64,000 nt of DNA from Nemophila menziesii (taxonomy: Eukaryota > Streptophyta > Magnoliopsida > Boraginales > Hydrophyllaceae): assembly GCA_029959085.1 (NCBI GenBank), contig JARWIR010000027.1, positions 9,176,001-9,240,000 of the forward strand. The letters are read 5' to 3'. Shown one piece after another: positions 32,645 through 45,290 of this stretch. A program made the position numbers and the translations under genes. The number at the start of each line of letters is the position of its first letter. Positions within the stretch are counted from its first letter, which is position 1. A model generated the notes under the pieces. That model searched no databases and had not been told where the DNA came from. It was given only the letters and a program-made list of their open reading frames with translations.

Positions 32645-33858
32645 AGACCCCAAACTCAAACTTTTGTTGTCCCGACAAAGTAAAACAAAAACAAAGGTCT
32701 TAGGTGAGACGCAAAAATGCAGATTTTAGTGAATCAAATCACAACTTAAAATAATTCTCATATAGTATAACCTAAGAAATAATTTACACATACATCTATC
32801 ATGCAAAATCAAACATAAATAACATCAATCCAAAATTAAATTCACAATTCTAGAAGGTTACACTTTACACTTAGCTCGTGATGGTGGCTATATGGTGTTC
32901 ATTGGTCCTTACTTTCTTTGAACGCTCCACTTAGCTTACTCCTTATTAGTTAAATTATAAATTAAATATGTATCTAGGAATCATGAGGACTTTACGGTTT
33001 TAGCGTAGGCTTAGGGACTGTATGGTATGTATATTTGGTAAATTTGAAGTGAGCTTTTGGCTACCATCAACAAACTGTCAAAGAGCTTGAGTCTACACTA
33101 GAATTCTAAAACTTCCACTTTGCTGGTTACTTTATTTCATTTTTTTTGTAAGATATCCCTGACCATCATTTTGATGTGAAAGGTCATGTCTCTTATAATT
33201 TTTTTTCAATTTAAAGACCCCAAAAAAGGGTTAGAATTAATATATCATAAAAAAATTGCGCATAAAATAAAAATGTATAAAAATTCCCCCCCAATGTAAT
33301 TTCATAATGAAGCCTACCACCCCAAACTCGAGCTCAAGACAGGAAGTCTCTGGATTGTGATTCAAGTGCGGGTCATATGGAAAGTCCTATAAACTAAGGG
33401 GATATGACTTATATCGTAGTGACAAAAGAAAGACTTATAGGCTAAAAATGAGGCTAGGAAGGATATAATTAATCACGTGTTAGAAAGCTAAAGGTTTCAA
33501 ATGGATATCAAAGAATTTCCTCTATCATTTTGCTAGTTACATAGCTCGCCTCTAATTCATAAAAAAAGTGGGTTCTCTACTCATTTAGATCTCACGTTCT
33601 ACACACCACTCATTTTACCTAAGTACAAGCTTACTTCTTTTGCATTGTTCATTAACTTTTCCTATCAATCATCTAATGTTTACATGCAATCAAGGTGCGT
33701 TTTACATTAACACCTAAGGTCTACTATTTTCTATCATAAATTTACAAAAAAAAATGCTTAATGGGGACATTTAAAATGCTCTACAGTCAACAAATTCCTT
33801 AATTAAGTTTATTGAAAGCAGTAAATAACACATAAAACTGGGAATGAGGACAACGAGT
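32645..33858 (-). other. Element K 3' noncoding region (distal part)
   Basis: Contains the terminal purine tract complement AGACCCCAAACTCAAA (32645-32660) beside the LTR, the hairpin box near 33048-33060, a decayed CCCTTTG box near 33215, and the third tract complement ACCACCCCAAACTC (33317-33330). No gene seen. I is inserted at its left end. Confidence 0.75.
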
Positions 33859-35007
33859 TGGTGAGTCCTTGTGGGTTATAAAATAAAGCGTTAAGGATTA
33901 AGGACTCACAAATCGCAATTGTACCGTTGTCCAAGTGATAAACCGATAAATCGGATTCGTTCGTAGGGACAGATTAGGTACAACTCAGGTGTGCATCAAA
34001 TAGTGATATAATTGCAAGTACAGAAAAAGTAAAATGATATAAAGTTTGTTTGGGTTTTTTGTAAGAACTAAGATGCAAAAATAATTGAAAGACTAAATTA
34101 ATTAAACTGAGCTAAATATAATGCAAATAGAATAGTTGGACGCAAGATGAGAAGTAGTACTTGAGTCTCGCAAGGGCTTCACCTAAACCTTCTTAATTAA
34201 TGTTTTCTAGTTAAGGGTTGAATCGTTATAATTATGCTAGTCGGGACTCTAAAGTCTCTTAGCCCTCGTCAGGGTGGACCTAAGAGCTCTCCTACAGTAT
34301 TATAAACTCCGTCAGGATGATTAAAACTACTTTCAAACTCCAGCTTCAGCTTTTTCTCTCCTTTTTGCTTCTCTTACTTCTCTCTGGCTTTTCTTTTGTG
34401 TGTAATATGAGTTGTGTCTTAAAAAATGAAGTCTAAGGCTTATATATAGTGGGAAAAACGGATTCGACTTTTCTTTAAAGAGGAATTATGTTAAATGATA
34501 TAAAAGCCCAATCCTTAATGAAATCCCGCAACTGGTGTATAGCTGTTACAAAAACAGCTGTAACATTTGCGTCCGGACTCGGTATCACTCCGTTCAACTT
34601 GATAAATCTTCCTGACTCAGAGAATCATCTTCCTTATTTTATGCTCCAAGGCTGAATAAGTGGATAAGATACCCAAAATCAGGTATTGTAACAGAATTCC
34701 AGATTCCATTCCCATCTAATAAATTCTTCGAATCATCTTTTCTCGCCTTTGACTTTTACACTCGATCTATGACTTTAATTCTCGATTCCTTTCCTTGTCT
34801 TGGTGTTCCATCTAATCTATGGACCTACAACTTTGCACTAAAACAAACCATTTAACGTGCAAAACTTTAAAAATGAAATATAATAAATTCCAAGGGAAGA
34901 AAACGCAATATAACGAAATAAACTTAAAAGTCAATCAAATAAGTCAATTAATCACCTAAAATGATGTCCCCTAAGGGTATATAATTAGAACAAAAAGGGA
35001 GACATTA
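33859..35007 (-). repeat. Element I 3' LTR (with internal deletion)
   Basis: It ends GGACTCACCA at 33859 and starts at 35007 with one changed base (TAATGTCTCC). Compared with 37561-39084 it lacks about 400 bp around 34340, where CTTTCAAACTCCAGC joins two distant LTR parts. A terminal purine tract follows at 35009-35025. Confidence 0.85.
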
Positions 35008-37560
35008 ATACCCCAAACTCAAACCTTTGTCGTCCCGACAAAGTAAAATAAAAAAGAGGGCCTTAGGTGAAACGCGAAAATGTAGAGTCTAGCAAATAAC
35101 ATACACCTATCGTGAAAAAATCAAACACAAATAATATCAATCCAAAATTAAATTCACAATGCTAGAAGGTTATGCTTGTACTTATCTCAAGATGATGGCT
35201 ATAGGGTGTTCATCAATCCTTACTCGCTTTGAACACTCCACTTAGCATACTCCCTATTAGCTAGATAAATCCACTATGTATCTAAGAATCACGAGGACTT
35301 TATGGTTATATCGTAGGCTTAGGGACGGTATGGAATGTATATTTGGTAAATTTGAAGTGAGCTTTTGGCCCTTTCTTCACTTACCATCAACTACTGTCCA
35401 AGAGCTTGATTTTGCACTCAAATATTGTTCTCACTCAACCCATTTGACGCACTAGTTAGCATCCCCAAAACTACCCAATAAGAACTAAAGATGATTTTCA
35501 AAAATTCCACTTTGCCGGTTACTTTATTTTTTCATATCTATATTTTTTTCTTTTCAATTTCATATTTTTTATTTTTTGTATATGACACCCATGACCATCA
35601 TTTTTATGTGAATAGTCATGTCTTTTATATATATATTTTCAAGACCCCGGCAAAGGTTTACAAATAATACATCATCAACAATTGCGCATAAATACAAACA
35701 CATAAAAATTCCCTCCCAATGTAATCTCCCAATAATGAATCCCACCACCCCAAACTGAAGCTCAAGACAGGAAGTCTCAGGTTTGTGATTCAAGTGCGGG
35801 TCATATGGAAATGCCTAATAATCTAAGGGGATATGGCTTATATCGTGGCGACAAAAGAAAGGCTTAAAGGCGAAAACTTCGGCTAAGAAGGATTATAGTA
35901 TATTAAGGGACAGAAGGCTAAAATGGGGCTAAGAAGGATTATAGTATATTAAGGGACAGAAGGCTAAAATGTCTCAAAGGGCTAAAAAAAAACTGCCTCT
36001 ATAATTTTCCTAGTTACATAGTTTACCTCTAGTTCATACCTAAGTGGGTTCTCTACTAATTTGGATCTCACATTCTACAAACCAAACATTTTTCATAAGT
36101 ACAAGTTTACTTCTTTTGCATTATTAATTAATTTCTCCTGTCAATTACCTATGTTTGCATGCAATCTAAATGCGTTTTATACTAACTCCTAAGGTCTACT
36201 AATTTCTATCAGAAATTCATAAAACGTTTGCTTAATGGGGACATTTAAAATGCTCTACAGTCAAACACAACCCTAAAGTTAATTTTATTGAAAGCAAATA
36301 AAACACTTAACACATAAAATTGGGATGAGGCAACGAACCCCACCCCAAACTCTAAAATGAGTCGTGTCCCCACGACTCGAAAAGACTCTGAAAACAAATA
36401 CAATATTATACACTACCAAATGAGAAAAATGTAGGATCACGTATCTTAACCAGCACTAGGCTGGTTTTCGTTGCTGCGTTCAGGTTGAAGCTTTGAATTC
36501 TTCTTTATCAAGCTGTAAAGATCATTACTTGTTGCTCTCATCTTGAATAAAGTGTTCTTCATTACCTCGCACTCTTATTGTCGTATTTCCCAAAGTTTTC
36601 ACCTCTTCATAGCCCTCTAAATCATCATCTTTTCTACATAAATCTTTCTGAACACCCAATTTCTTTCATCTTCTATGTTCTTTGTACCTTTTCCAACCTT
36701 CATGGTCATCTCTGATTACCCCAAACTCAAAGCTTCAAGAACTCCCATCAGTTTCAGATGATATTAGTGACTTTGGTGTTCTTGAAGGTGTATGGATATG
36801 TGTGATACCATGTTCTAAGCTGGGTCATGAATATTTCACGGTTTGGGAAAGGTTTAATGGATACTTATAAGCCTTGGTGAAGGAAAGGATTTGGATTAAG
36901 TATGGATCTTTGGTGTTTTGGAAAGATTTTTTACATGATCGAATGTTTGGATTATGTTTGGAGGGATGGTTTGGTGATGGTTTGGTGTTTTGATGGTGTT
37001 TTGCAGGTGTTTCTGGAGTTTAAGTTCTTCCCTTAATTTTTTTCGAAGACGTAAATGGTAGCTGTGTGTAAATGGTCAAATTCCAGTAGGTTTTTTCTAT
37101 ATTATCGGCATTCTGACTTCTCCATTAGATAGATCTCGAAAAAATACGCGGTTTGGGCTCAAGAAAAAGTTAATTCCGACACCGGACGCGAAGTTATGGT
37201 CTTCCGAAGTTTTAGTTGTGTATAGGCAACTCTTTCCAAGGGTTGGGTCGGTATACCGGGCGCGAATAGACAACACTCATGGACGCAATATGAAGCTGCG
37301 TGTAGGCAACTCTATTCCAGTGAGTTGGGTATCAAGCGCAAATTGCCTACTTGCTGGACGCAAAGGGTTGCGTATTCGTGTTGAAAGTTTTCATCTTCTG
37401 TTCTCGATTTCTCCTTGCCTACACCTCGGATTCTTGCGAGATTTATATTCATTTTCATTGGAAATTGTGTTCCCGATCCAATGGACTACTCAGATTTTTC
37501 ATTGGGGCACCAATTTTCTGTTTTCCCTCGTTTTACCCTCCAGTATGCTCGTAGACTTTT
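35008..37560 (-). other. Element I internal remnant: 3' region, ORF2 end and palindrome array
   Basis: In reverse order it holds the terminal tract, hairpin box (near 35355), GACCCCGGCAAAGG box (35643), third tract (35741-35760), second tract with hairpin GAGTCGTGTCCCCACGACTC (36359-36378), the ORF2-end hairpin AACCAGC-ACTAG-GCTGGTT (36448-36466), a short ORF2 remnant (36470-36660), first tract (36719-36731) and a GC-rich block at 37200-37385 with CGGTATACCG and tandem TAGGCAACTCTNTTCCA units. A ~45-bp direct duplication lies at 35880-35965. Confidence 0.7.
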
Positions 37561-39084
37561 TTTTAAAGGACTCACAAACCGCAAGTGTACGGTTATCCAA
37601 GTAATAAACCGATAAATCGGATTCATTCGCAGGGACGGATTAGATACAACTCAGGTTTGGATCAAATAGTGATATAATTGAAAGTACTGAAAAAGTAAAA
37701 TGATATAAAGTTTGTTTGGGTTTTTGTTTAAGAACTAAGATGCAAAAATAATTTAAAGACTAAATTAATTAAACTGAACTGGTATAATGGAAGTAGAATA
37801 GTTGGACGCTAGATGAGAAATAGTACTTGAGTCTCGCAAGGGCTTCACCTATACCTTCTTAATTAATGTTTTCTGTTAAGGGTTGAATTGTTATAATTAT
37901 GCTAGTCGGGACTCTAAAGTCTCTTAGCCCCTGTCAGTGTGGACCTAAGAGCTCTCCTACGGTATTCTAAACTCCGTCAGGATGATTAAAACTACTTTCA
38001 GATGGTTCAATTCCTTACCGCATTGGATATTGGTTAGTCAAGCCTGTCAAGGTCATTGGCGAATACTAACGACAATTACTTAGTTCTGTATCTAAACTCC
38101 CCGTCAAGGTGATCAATACGCCACTATATTGAATTGCCTAGATACTAAAACTTACCCTTAGTTCATGACTGTAAAGATAATAACTAAGCATAAAATAAAA
38201 TCCAACATAAAATAACAAAATCAATTTACATTGAGAAATCCCAAATTAGAAAAACATAAATTAGTCAAGTTAGGGTTTAACCCAATTCGCGGAGTCAAAT
38301 ACAAATGAATTTAGCTCATAATTGAAATAAAAACTAACGAAATAAAATTAAAGGAGTTCATGTTGATTACATAATTAAAAAATGAAAGCACCTAATTGCA
38401 GGATTGATATGACTGTTGGAAGAATTTATTCTCCAGCTTCAGTTTTTTCTCTCCTTTTTGCTTCTCTGACTTCTCTCTGGCATTTTTCTTTTGAGTGTAA
38501 TATGAGTTGTGTCTTAAAAAATGAAGTCTAAGGCTTATATATAGTGGGAAAAATGGATTGGGCTTTTCTCTAAAGAGGAAATAGGTTAAATGATATAAAA
38601 GCCCAATCCTTAATGAAATCCCGTAACTGGTGTATAGTTGTTACTAAAACAGATGTAACTTTCGTCCGTACTCCAATCACTCCGTTCAACTTGCTAAATC
38701 TTCCTGACTCAGAGACTCATCTTCCTTATTTTTTGCTCCAAGGCTGAATCAGTGGCTAAGATACCAAAAAACAGTGATTTGTAACAACATTCCAGATTCC
38801 ATTCCCATCTAATAAATTCTTCGAATCAACTTTTCTCGCCTTTAACTTTTACGCTCGATCTATGACTTCTTTTCCTTGTCTTGGTGTTCCATATAATCCA
38901 TGGACCTACAACTTTGCACTAAAACAAACCATTGCAAAAAGCTTTAAAAATGAAATATAATAAATTCCAAGGGAAGAAAATGCAATATAACCAAATAAAC
39001 ATAAAAGTCAATCAAATAAGTCAATTAATCACCGAAAATGATGTCTCCTAATGGCATATAATTAGAACAAAAAGGGAGACATCA
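37561..39084 (-). repeat. Element I 5' LTR, truncated at its 3' end
   Basis: Starts TGATGTCTCC at 39084. It lacks about the last 50 bp that the 3' LTR has, because the element's deletion joins it to the 3' region near 37560. About nine in ten bases agree with 33859-35007 where both are present. Confidence 0.8.
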
Positions 39085-39089
39085 CCAGT

Positions 39090-39131
39090 ACCCACCCCAA
39101 ACTCAAAAATTAGTCGTCTCCCCACGACTCG
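39090..39131 (-). other. Element K conserved hairpin plus internal purine tract
   Basis: The complement of ACCCACCCCAAACTC is followed by TAGTCGTCTCCCCACGACT, the hairpin of A, C and I with a few changes. Insertion of I lies directly beside it. Confidence 0.65.
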
Positions 39132-39205
39132 AAAAGACTCAATAAAGCAAATTAACTAATATACACTAATAATGAGAAGAAGGGATAAGGAAAAAAAATA
39201 TCTTA

Positions 39206-40300
39206 ATCAGCACTAGGCTGATCATGTTGATTCTCGCGTTCTGGTTGAGCATTCTTCATAAGAATTATGTAGGTGGCATACTGCGAATTTCTCACCCTCT
39301 CTAGAATATTCTTTACGAACTACAACTCTCTTATCTCCTCACCCATGGCTACTATCAACTCGTCATGTTTCTCCTATAATTTTTTCATTTGTTCTTCTAA
39401 CTTGTTTTCTTGGACAATTTTTCTCTTTCTTGTTTGAGGTCTAGCACCTCTCTCATCCCCAAAGTGCTTGTCTAGCTCTATATCCAATTTCGTGGCTCCC
39501 TCATTGACATTTGCTATCGATTTTCTTTCATCTCTTCCCCTTTTCCTGTAGGTTCGTCCTCTTCATTCCTGCGTGGAAAGTTGGCCGCCTAACAAATAGC
39601 GGTTATGGTGCAAGGAAACTTGAAAGCGCGTTGAATAATAGGGTCCTTTATGAATTCCATGATGAGATTATAGATAACGCGAGTAGCATCGAATTCTTTC
39701 TTCTCAAGAATACACTTTATAAAATAAGTTGCTCTTTCGTTACCTCAAAATATTGTTATTGCCAAAGAATATAGATATTATGAAGCGGGACCAAACTTTT
39801 ACGTGTGGTAGCAAGTCGCTACTCAATACCTGACCTTGATATCTTTCTTCTAGGGATAGGTAGTCGTCTACGCATGAAGACTCGATCGTAGATAGGTTTA
39901 TGTTCGAATTAATTATCATTAATTGCTTCGTGGTATTTGCACGAACCTTTCAAGATTAGTAATTTCAAATTTTCACTAATAAACATCATTGATAAAGGTA
40001 TTACCTTTTTGCGTAATTGAATTGCGTCACCATTCGCGAAGACTAATTCTTCATAAACTTCATGAACCAAGGTCGGAATGTACGTGAGATATCTCTTTCT
40101 CAATCGTGCCACCCAAAATTGTCACATGTTATTGCATAATCTTTAAATTAATCGTTCCTAATACCTGATGAAACCCTTTATCTACACCAAACTTCAAAGT
40201 AGTAACTCGTTATGAACTTGATCATTTCAACTAACAAAGGCTCTTTTTTGCTTAGTAGCCATAATCTTTCTATGCACAGATCTATATTCCATTACGTGTT
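39206..40300 (-). pseudogene. Element K ORF2: putative plant transposon protein-like, degenerate
   Basis: The minus strand reads TYIPTLVHEVYEELVFANGD, then IQLRKKVIPLS (39909-40112), then EKKEFDATRVIYNLIMEF and FKFPCTITAIC-stop (about 39570-39720), then a coiled-coil stretch (EEQMKKL, EEIRELQF) to 39230. The LV-EFY and FP-ITA-C patterns fit the plant family annotated as putative plant transposon protein (Transposase_32 type). The same order appears in L. It is interrupted by stops. Its role in the retrotransposon cycle is unknown. The hairpin ATCAGC-ACTAG-GCTGAT (39206-39222) marks its 3' end. Confidence 0.55.
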
Positions 40301-40689
40301 CACTAGCAATTTATTCTTCACTTTTATCCTCTTCCATAATGGCTTCTTCATGTTTTGTCTTACTTGGGTTCTCTTTCCTCTTCAAACTCTGGACTTCTCC
40401 ACTCCTAGGTTTTGAACTTGTATTCGGAATTTTAATTGCTTTCACTGGGGTTTCCCTAAGAGTGTTCCTTGACTTGGGATTAGGTTTTGATGAAGTAGAA
40501 TTTTTGGATAAAAGTTGAGATTTAATGGTGTTTTGGAACGATCTATGAGTTGAGTATGTGTTTTTTGTGGGGTTTAGGAAGAAGATTTGATGATATTGTG
40601 GTGTTTCCATTATGGTTTTCTAGTTTATATGGAGATTCGGGTCGAAATAATGGTGTTTCTTGTGAGGAAAGGAAAAGAAAGGAGGTAAC

Positions 40690-41360
40690 TAACCCTTAAG
40701 GTTTCAATATGGACGACTTAAAGTGAATTGGTCGCGCTTATTCTCGCTAGAAATTTTTTTCGCAACATTTAGTTGTGTGTTGGTCGTCCAAACACAGTAG
40801 CTTCCTTTCTTTGACCGAGTTCGCGGTTAGTTACAACTGGGTTCCCGGCTGTAATTTTCTTTCACACCAAAGTGGTGTGTGTACTCTCCCATCATCTAGT
40901 AGGTTGGGTGTATTACAGTGCATCAACTAGGTACCTATTTGTGGATAACTAGGTTCCTACTTGTGATCCTTGACTTTTCAACTTTTCGCACCAAAGTCTT
41001 GCGTGTAGGAGGCCATCATCTAGTAGGTTAGGCAAATAACAACTCCATAACCGGGTTCCCGTTTAGTAACAACTAGGTTCCTGGTTGTGTTCTTTGTTAG
41101 CACCAAAACTCTGTGTCCACGTGGCTCGAAGTCAATATCTCGATGAATGTAACCGGGTTCTCATTAGAAACAACCAGGTTCCCGATTATGACGTCGAGCG
41201 CGAATGTCAAAACTCGATGATGCACTAATTTGGTTCAACTACGTGGCTGGACAACAATAGCCCAATTGGGTTTCCGGTTTTCTCCTGTTTGAGAACCAAT
41301 TTTTCCGCGTAAACGCTCCCCATATTTTCGCACTAAGCACCCCAAACTCAAGGCTTTACA
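40690..41360 (-). repeat. Element K repeat array
   Basis: Degenerate repeats of AACCGGGTTCCCGGTT-like units (for example near 40837, 41047, 41152, 41175) and of CACCAAAGT...CCATCATCTAGTAGG (40863 and 40982). It occupies the place of the palindrome arrays in the other elements and ends at the first purine tract (41338-41350). Confidence 0.65.
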
Positions 41361-41486
41361 CCTGCTATCATAAAAAATATGCCAACCCTTCTTATTTCAT
41401 AAAAATACACACTACTACACATCATATTAATCTAGTATACACTACAAATTTAATAACATGAAAACAATATACTATTATACATGTAA

Positions 41487-41528
41487 GATGACTTTTGTTT
41501 AACGTCGTTAAGCTTGACGAGTTACCTC
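41487..41528 (-). other. Post-pol stem-loop of element K
   Basis: The minus strand reads GTAACTCGTCAAGCTTAACG, then ACGTTAAACAAAAG. CGTC pairs with GACG. It stands downstream of the integrase end just as it does downstream of the integrase-tail ORFs in A, C, D, L and O. Confidence 0.7.
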
Positions 41529-41559
41529 TCGCACTTATTCAGCTACAAGGAGATCAGAC

Positions 41560-42921
41560 CACCTCAGGATGTGGATCTTCCATATGATTTATATCATCGC
41601 CTCCATGGTATATCTTCAATCGATGCCCATTCACCATGAAGGTGTGGTGTTCGAATGGATGCTCAATCTCTATAGCTCCATGAGGCGTAACTTTGGTCAC
41701 AATATAAGGACCAGACCATTTTGATCTCAACTTCCCAAGATAATCACTGACTTGGAGTTATATTTAAGGACCATTTGTCCAACTTTAAATCTGTTCTCCC
41801 CAATGCGATTATCATGCCATTTTTTTGTCTTTTCTTTGTAAAGTTTAGCATTCTCATAGAGATGATATCGAATCTCATCAAGTTCATTCAGTTTTATCAT
41901 ACGATTCTCATCGGCTAAAGTCGGATCTAAGTTCAACTATGCTTTCGCCCAATATGCACCTAATTCAAGTTCAAGATCTAAGTGACAAGCCTTACCATAA
42001 ACCATGCGATAAGGAGATGCACCAACAAGCGTCTTGTACACAGTATCATTTAACTTCATTGACCAATCTTTACATGTTGGTCCAACAATCTTCTCTAGAA
42101 CAAATTTGATCTCTCGATTAGAGACCTCAACTTGACCGTTTGCTTGTCGATGATAAGTAGTAGATACACGATGTCTCATCCCATACTTCTCTAATACCTC
42201 CTTCAAGTAATTATTCACAATATTCGCACCTCCATCATTGATAATAACTATAGGCGTACCATGTCTTGTGAATATGTGTGATTTCAAGAACTATATCACC
42301 ACTCGCGAATCATTCGTAGGTAGAGCTACAACCTTTACCCATTTTGACATGTAATCAACAACTAGTAGGATGTATTGATTTCCATTGGATAATACAAAAG
42401 GACTCATGAAGTCAATACCACATAAATCAAATATCTCAACTTCAAGAACATTATTACGTGGCATCTCATCTCTCTTCAATATATTACATGTATATTGGAA
42501 TCTATGACATTCCTTGACATATGCATGACAATCTTTATGTAAAGTAGGCTAATAAAAACCAGATTTGAAGTACTTTTGCAATGGTACGATCACCTTTGAA
42601 ATGCCCTCCATATGGTGAATCATGAAAACTTGCAACTACTACATGGACTTCGCATTCAGGTATGCATCTTTTCACCATTTGATCAGTACATGTTTTATAG
42701 AAGAAAGGATCCTCCCAAAAGAACTGCTTTGAACAGTGAACTAATCTCTTCCTCTCTTGTGAGTTAGACCCTTCAGGAAAGGATCCACTCACAATAAGAT
42801 TCGATATATCTGCATACCAAGGAGTACCAATTGCATGTATCGAAAATAAACTCTCATCATGAAACTCCTCCTTAACCAACACTGGTCCACTATTAACCTT
42901 AGAACCTTCAAGACGCGACAA
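41560..42921 (-). pseudogene. Element K integrase, degenerate
   Basis: Coding order: an N-terminal zinc-binding region with FHDSPYGGHFKGDRTIAKVL and [12 protein letters not shown] (the second cysteine of the usual CxxC pair reads Phe), [20 protein letters not shown] with the first catalytic Asp (42291-42479), [12 protein letters not shown] with the second Asp and [13 protein letters not shown] with the catalytic Glu (41937-42287), then FKVGQMVL and WSGPYIVTKV, the GPY/F C-terminal domain ending YHGGDD (41560-41730). Stops and at least one frameshift break the frame. This C-terminal domain is the match for the tails in A, C, D, L and O. Confidence 0.85.
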
Positions 42922-44200
42922 ATGATCTGCTACCTGATTTTCAATCCCCTTTCTATCTCAAATCTCTAAGTTAAACTCTTGCAACAACAATACCCATATA
43001 ATCAAACACGACCTTGAATCTTTCCTTTCCATAAGGTATTTGATTGCAGATTGATCTGTGTATACAACAATTTTCACCCCAAGAAGATAGGAATGAAATT
43101 TATCAAAAGTGTACACAACAGCTAATAGTTCCTTCTCAGTTACTGTATAATTAATCTGAGCACTTGTGAAGGTCTTACTTGCATAGTAAATGGAATGAAA
43201 TACCTTATCTTTTCTCTGACCAACACAACACCCATAGCAAGATCACTAGCATCACACATAAATTCAAATGGAATGTTCCAATCGGGAGGGACTACAATCG
43301 CTGCAGATATGAGTTTCTCCTTTATCTCCAAGAATGATGCTATGCAAGCTTTATCAAAAAAGAATTTGGTGTCCTTCTCAAGTAAGTTACATAACTTCTT
43401 GACAATCTTAGATAAATCTTTGATGAAACGAAGATAGAACCTAGCATGACCCAAGAAACATCTCACTCCTTACACATAAACAGGAGGTGGAAGAGTCTTG
43501 ATCACCTCAATATTTGCACGATCAGCCTCCAGACTTGCACTTGAAACCTTAAGCCTCAACACTATTCCCTCACGAACGATGAAGTGACATTTCTCCCAAT
43601 TTAAAACCAAATCAGCTTCCTTGCATCAACTTAACACCTTTTCTAGATTATGCAAACAATCATCAAAGTTATACCAAAAACAGAAAAGTCATCCATAAAT
43701 ACCTCAAGGAATCCATCAATCATGTCTCAGAATATTGTCGTCATAAACCTCTGAAAAGTAGCAGGTGCGTTACACAATCCAAATGGCATCCTTCGATAGA
43801 CAAAGGTACCAATAGGGCATGTAAAAGTCATTTTGTGTTGATCTGAGGGGTCTACACATATCTGATTGTACCCTGAATACCCATCTAGGAAGCAATAGTA
43901 CTCTCTTCTGGCTAGCTTATCCAACATCTGATCTATGAATGGAAGAGGAAAATGATCTTTTATGGTGGCCTTGTTCAATTTACGATAATCTATACACACT
44001 CTCTCCAACCAACATCGATTCTTTAGGGTATGGCTTCATCTGATCATTCAGGATAGTAGTGATACCTCCCTTATTTGGCACGCATTGAACTGGACTCACC
44101 CTTTCGCTACTAGCTATAGGAAAGATGTTCCGCACATCTAATAACTTGATTACTTCTTTCCTGTGCACCTCCTTCATTACTGGCATCAATCTTCTTTGAC
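42922..44200 (-). pseudogene. Element K reverse transcriptase and RNase H, degenerate
   Basis: RT motifs: YRKLNKATIKDHFPLPF, FLDGYSGYNQI, FVYRRMPFGLCNAPATFQ (43727-44008) and catalytic FMDD at 43688-43699, a form seen in Athila-type elements. The connection and RNase H regions follow, with MRCFLGHARFYLRFI and FEFMCDASD (first RNase H Asp) at 43140-43466. Several stops interrupt it. It is the only RT in the window. Confidence 0.85.
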
Positions 44201-44639
44201 CTTAAACTGACCTTCAAATTGTAGGACTAAACCATTGATGTCAGCAATAGTCTATCCAATTGCTTCTTTATTTGCTCGTAGCACACGCAACAGTTTATCT
44301 TCTTAAGTACCTGTTAAAGTAGCTGAAACAATAACATGTAAAGTATTATTAGTACCCAAATAAGCATACCTCAAGTGTGACGGAAGCGACTTCTCCTCTA
44401 ATTGCAGAGGAGACTCAATTGATGGTTTTTTTGAGGTTCAATCTTCTCTAATTCTCTCACTGGCTCATAGGCAAGACACCTAGGCTTTGTATTCTCAGAA
44501 TTTAGAGATTCCATTGTTTTGGCAAGCTCTTTCATCATCTCTGGTAAGTCAAGTGTTAGGGTAGCCTACAATATATCATCAAAATTCATATCATAAAATA
44601 CCTCTTGCATAGCTTGATTAATTGCATCAACCCAGAACA

Positions 44640-45290
44640 CTCATCCTTGGAATTTGGAAACTTCATTGCCCTAAACATGTTGAACTTTACCTCCTCGCCT
44701 TGAACACTCATTATCAATTCTCCATTCTATACACCAATAAGAGTACGCCTCATTGCTAGGAATGGTCTTCCCAAAATAATCGGGACATTCCTATCGGCGT
44801 CGTAATCAAGTATGATACAATCACAAAGAAAAATTAAACTACCTGCCTTGACGAGAACATCTTCCACACTTCCCTCTTGATGTGCGAGGGATCTATCAGC
44901 CATTTGCAAGACCATGGTGGTAGGTCTTGCGTTTTCAATCTCCAATTTCTCAAAAACCGATCTAGGCATGAGATTAAAACTCACACCCAAATCACTCAGA
45001 GCTATCTTATGTCACTCCTCACCAATAAAATTTGGAATATTAAAACTCCCAAGATCAACAAATTTAGGTGGCAACTTACTTTGGTATATCGCACTACATT
45101 ATTCTGGTAAACCTACCATTTCATTCTCAAGATATGTGAGTTTGTTGGTGATAGATCTTTTCAAGAATTTTACATACTTTGGCATTCCTCTAACAACATC
45201 TAAAAAGGGAAAATTGATATTAAGCTTACTCGCCATATTCATGAATTTCTGATATTCATTCATATTTCCTTTTTCTATCTCTCGAGGGGA
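44640..45290 (-). pseudogene. Element K protease region, degenerate
   Basis: The minus strand reads SDLGVSFNLMPRSVFEKL, ARPTTMVLQMADRSLAHQEG, SVEDVLVKAG and VPIILGRPFLAM (44727-44990). The active site is DLGVS. The motif order matches C closely (LQMADRSLAH is identical). The junction with gag upstream includes the FxKFM-type linker around 45120-45290. It is broken by stops. Confidence 0.8.

Larger units (their letters stand above)
33859..39084 (-). mobile_element. Element I: internally deleted LTR element
   Basis: Two LTRs of one family (33859-35007 and 37561-39084) flank only a 3' noncoding region. PBS, gag, protease and integrase tail are gone. The flanks CGAGT (33854-33858) and CCAGT (39085-39089) fit a TSD with one change. 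The host is K's 3' region. Confidence 0.85.

Noticed and set aside
37218..37604. A 128-aa ORF
   Set aside because: It spans the repeat array and the truncated LTR of element I; no conserved domain.
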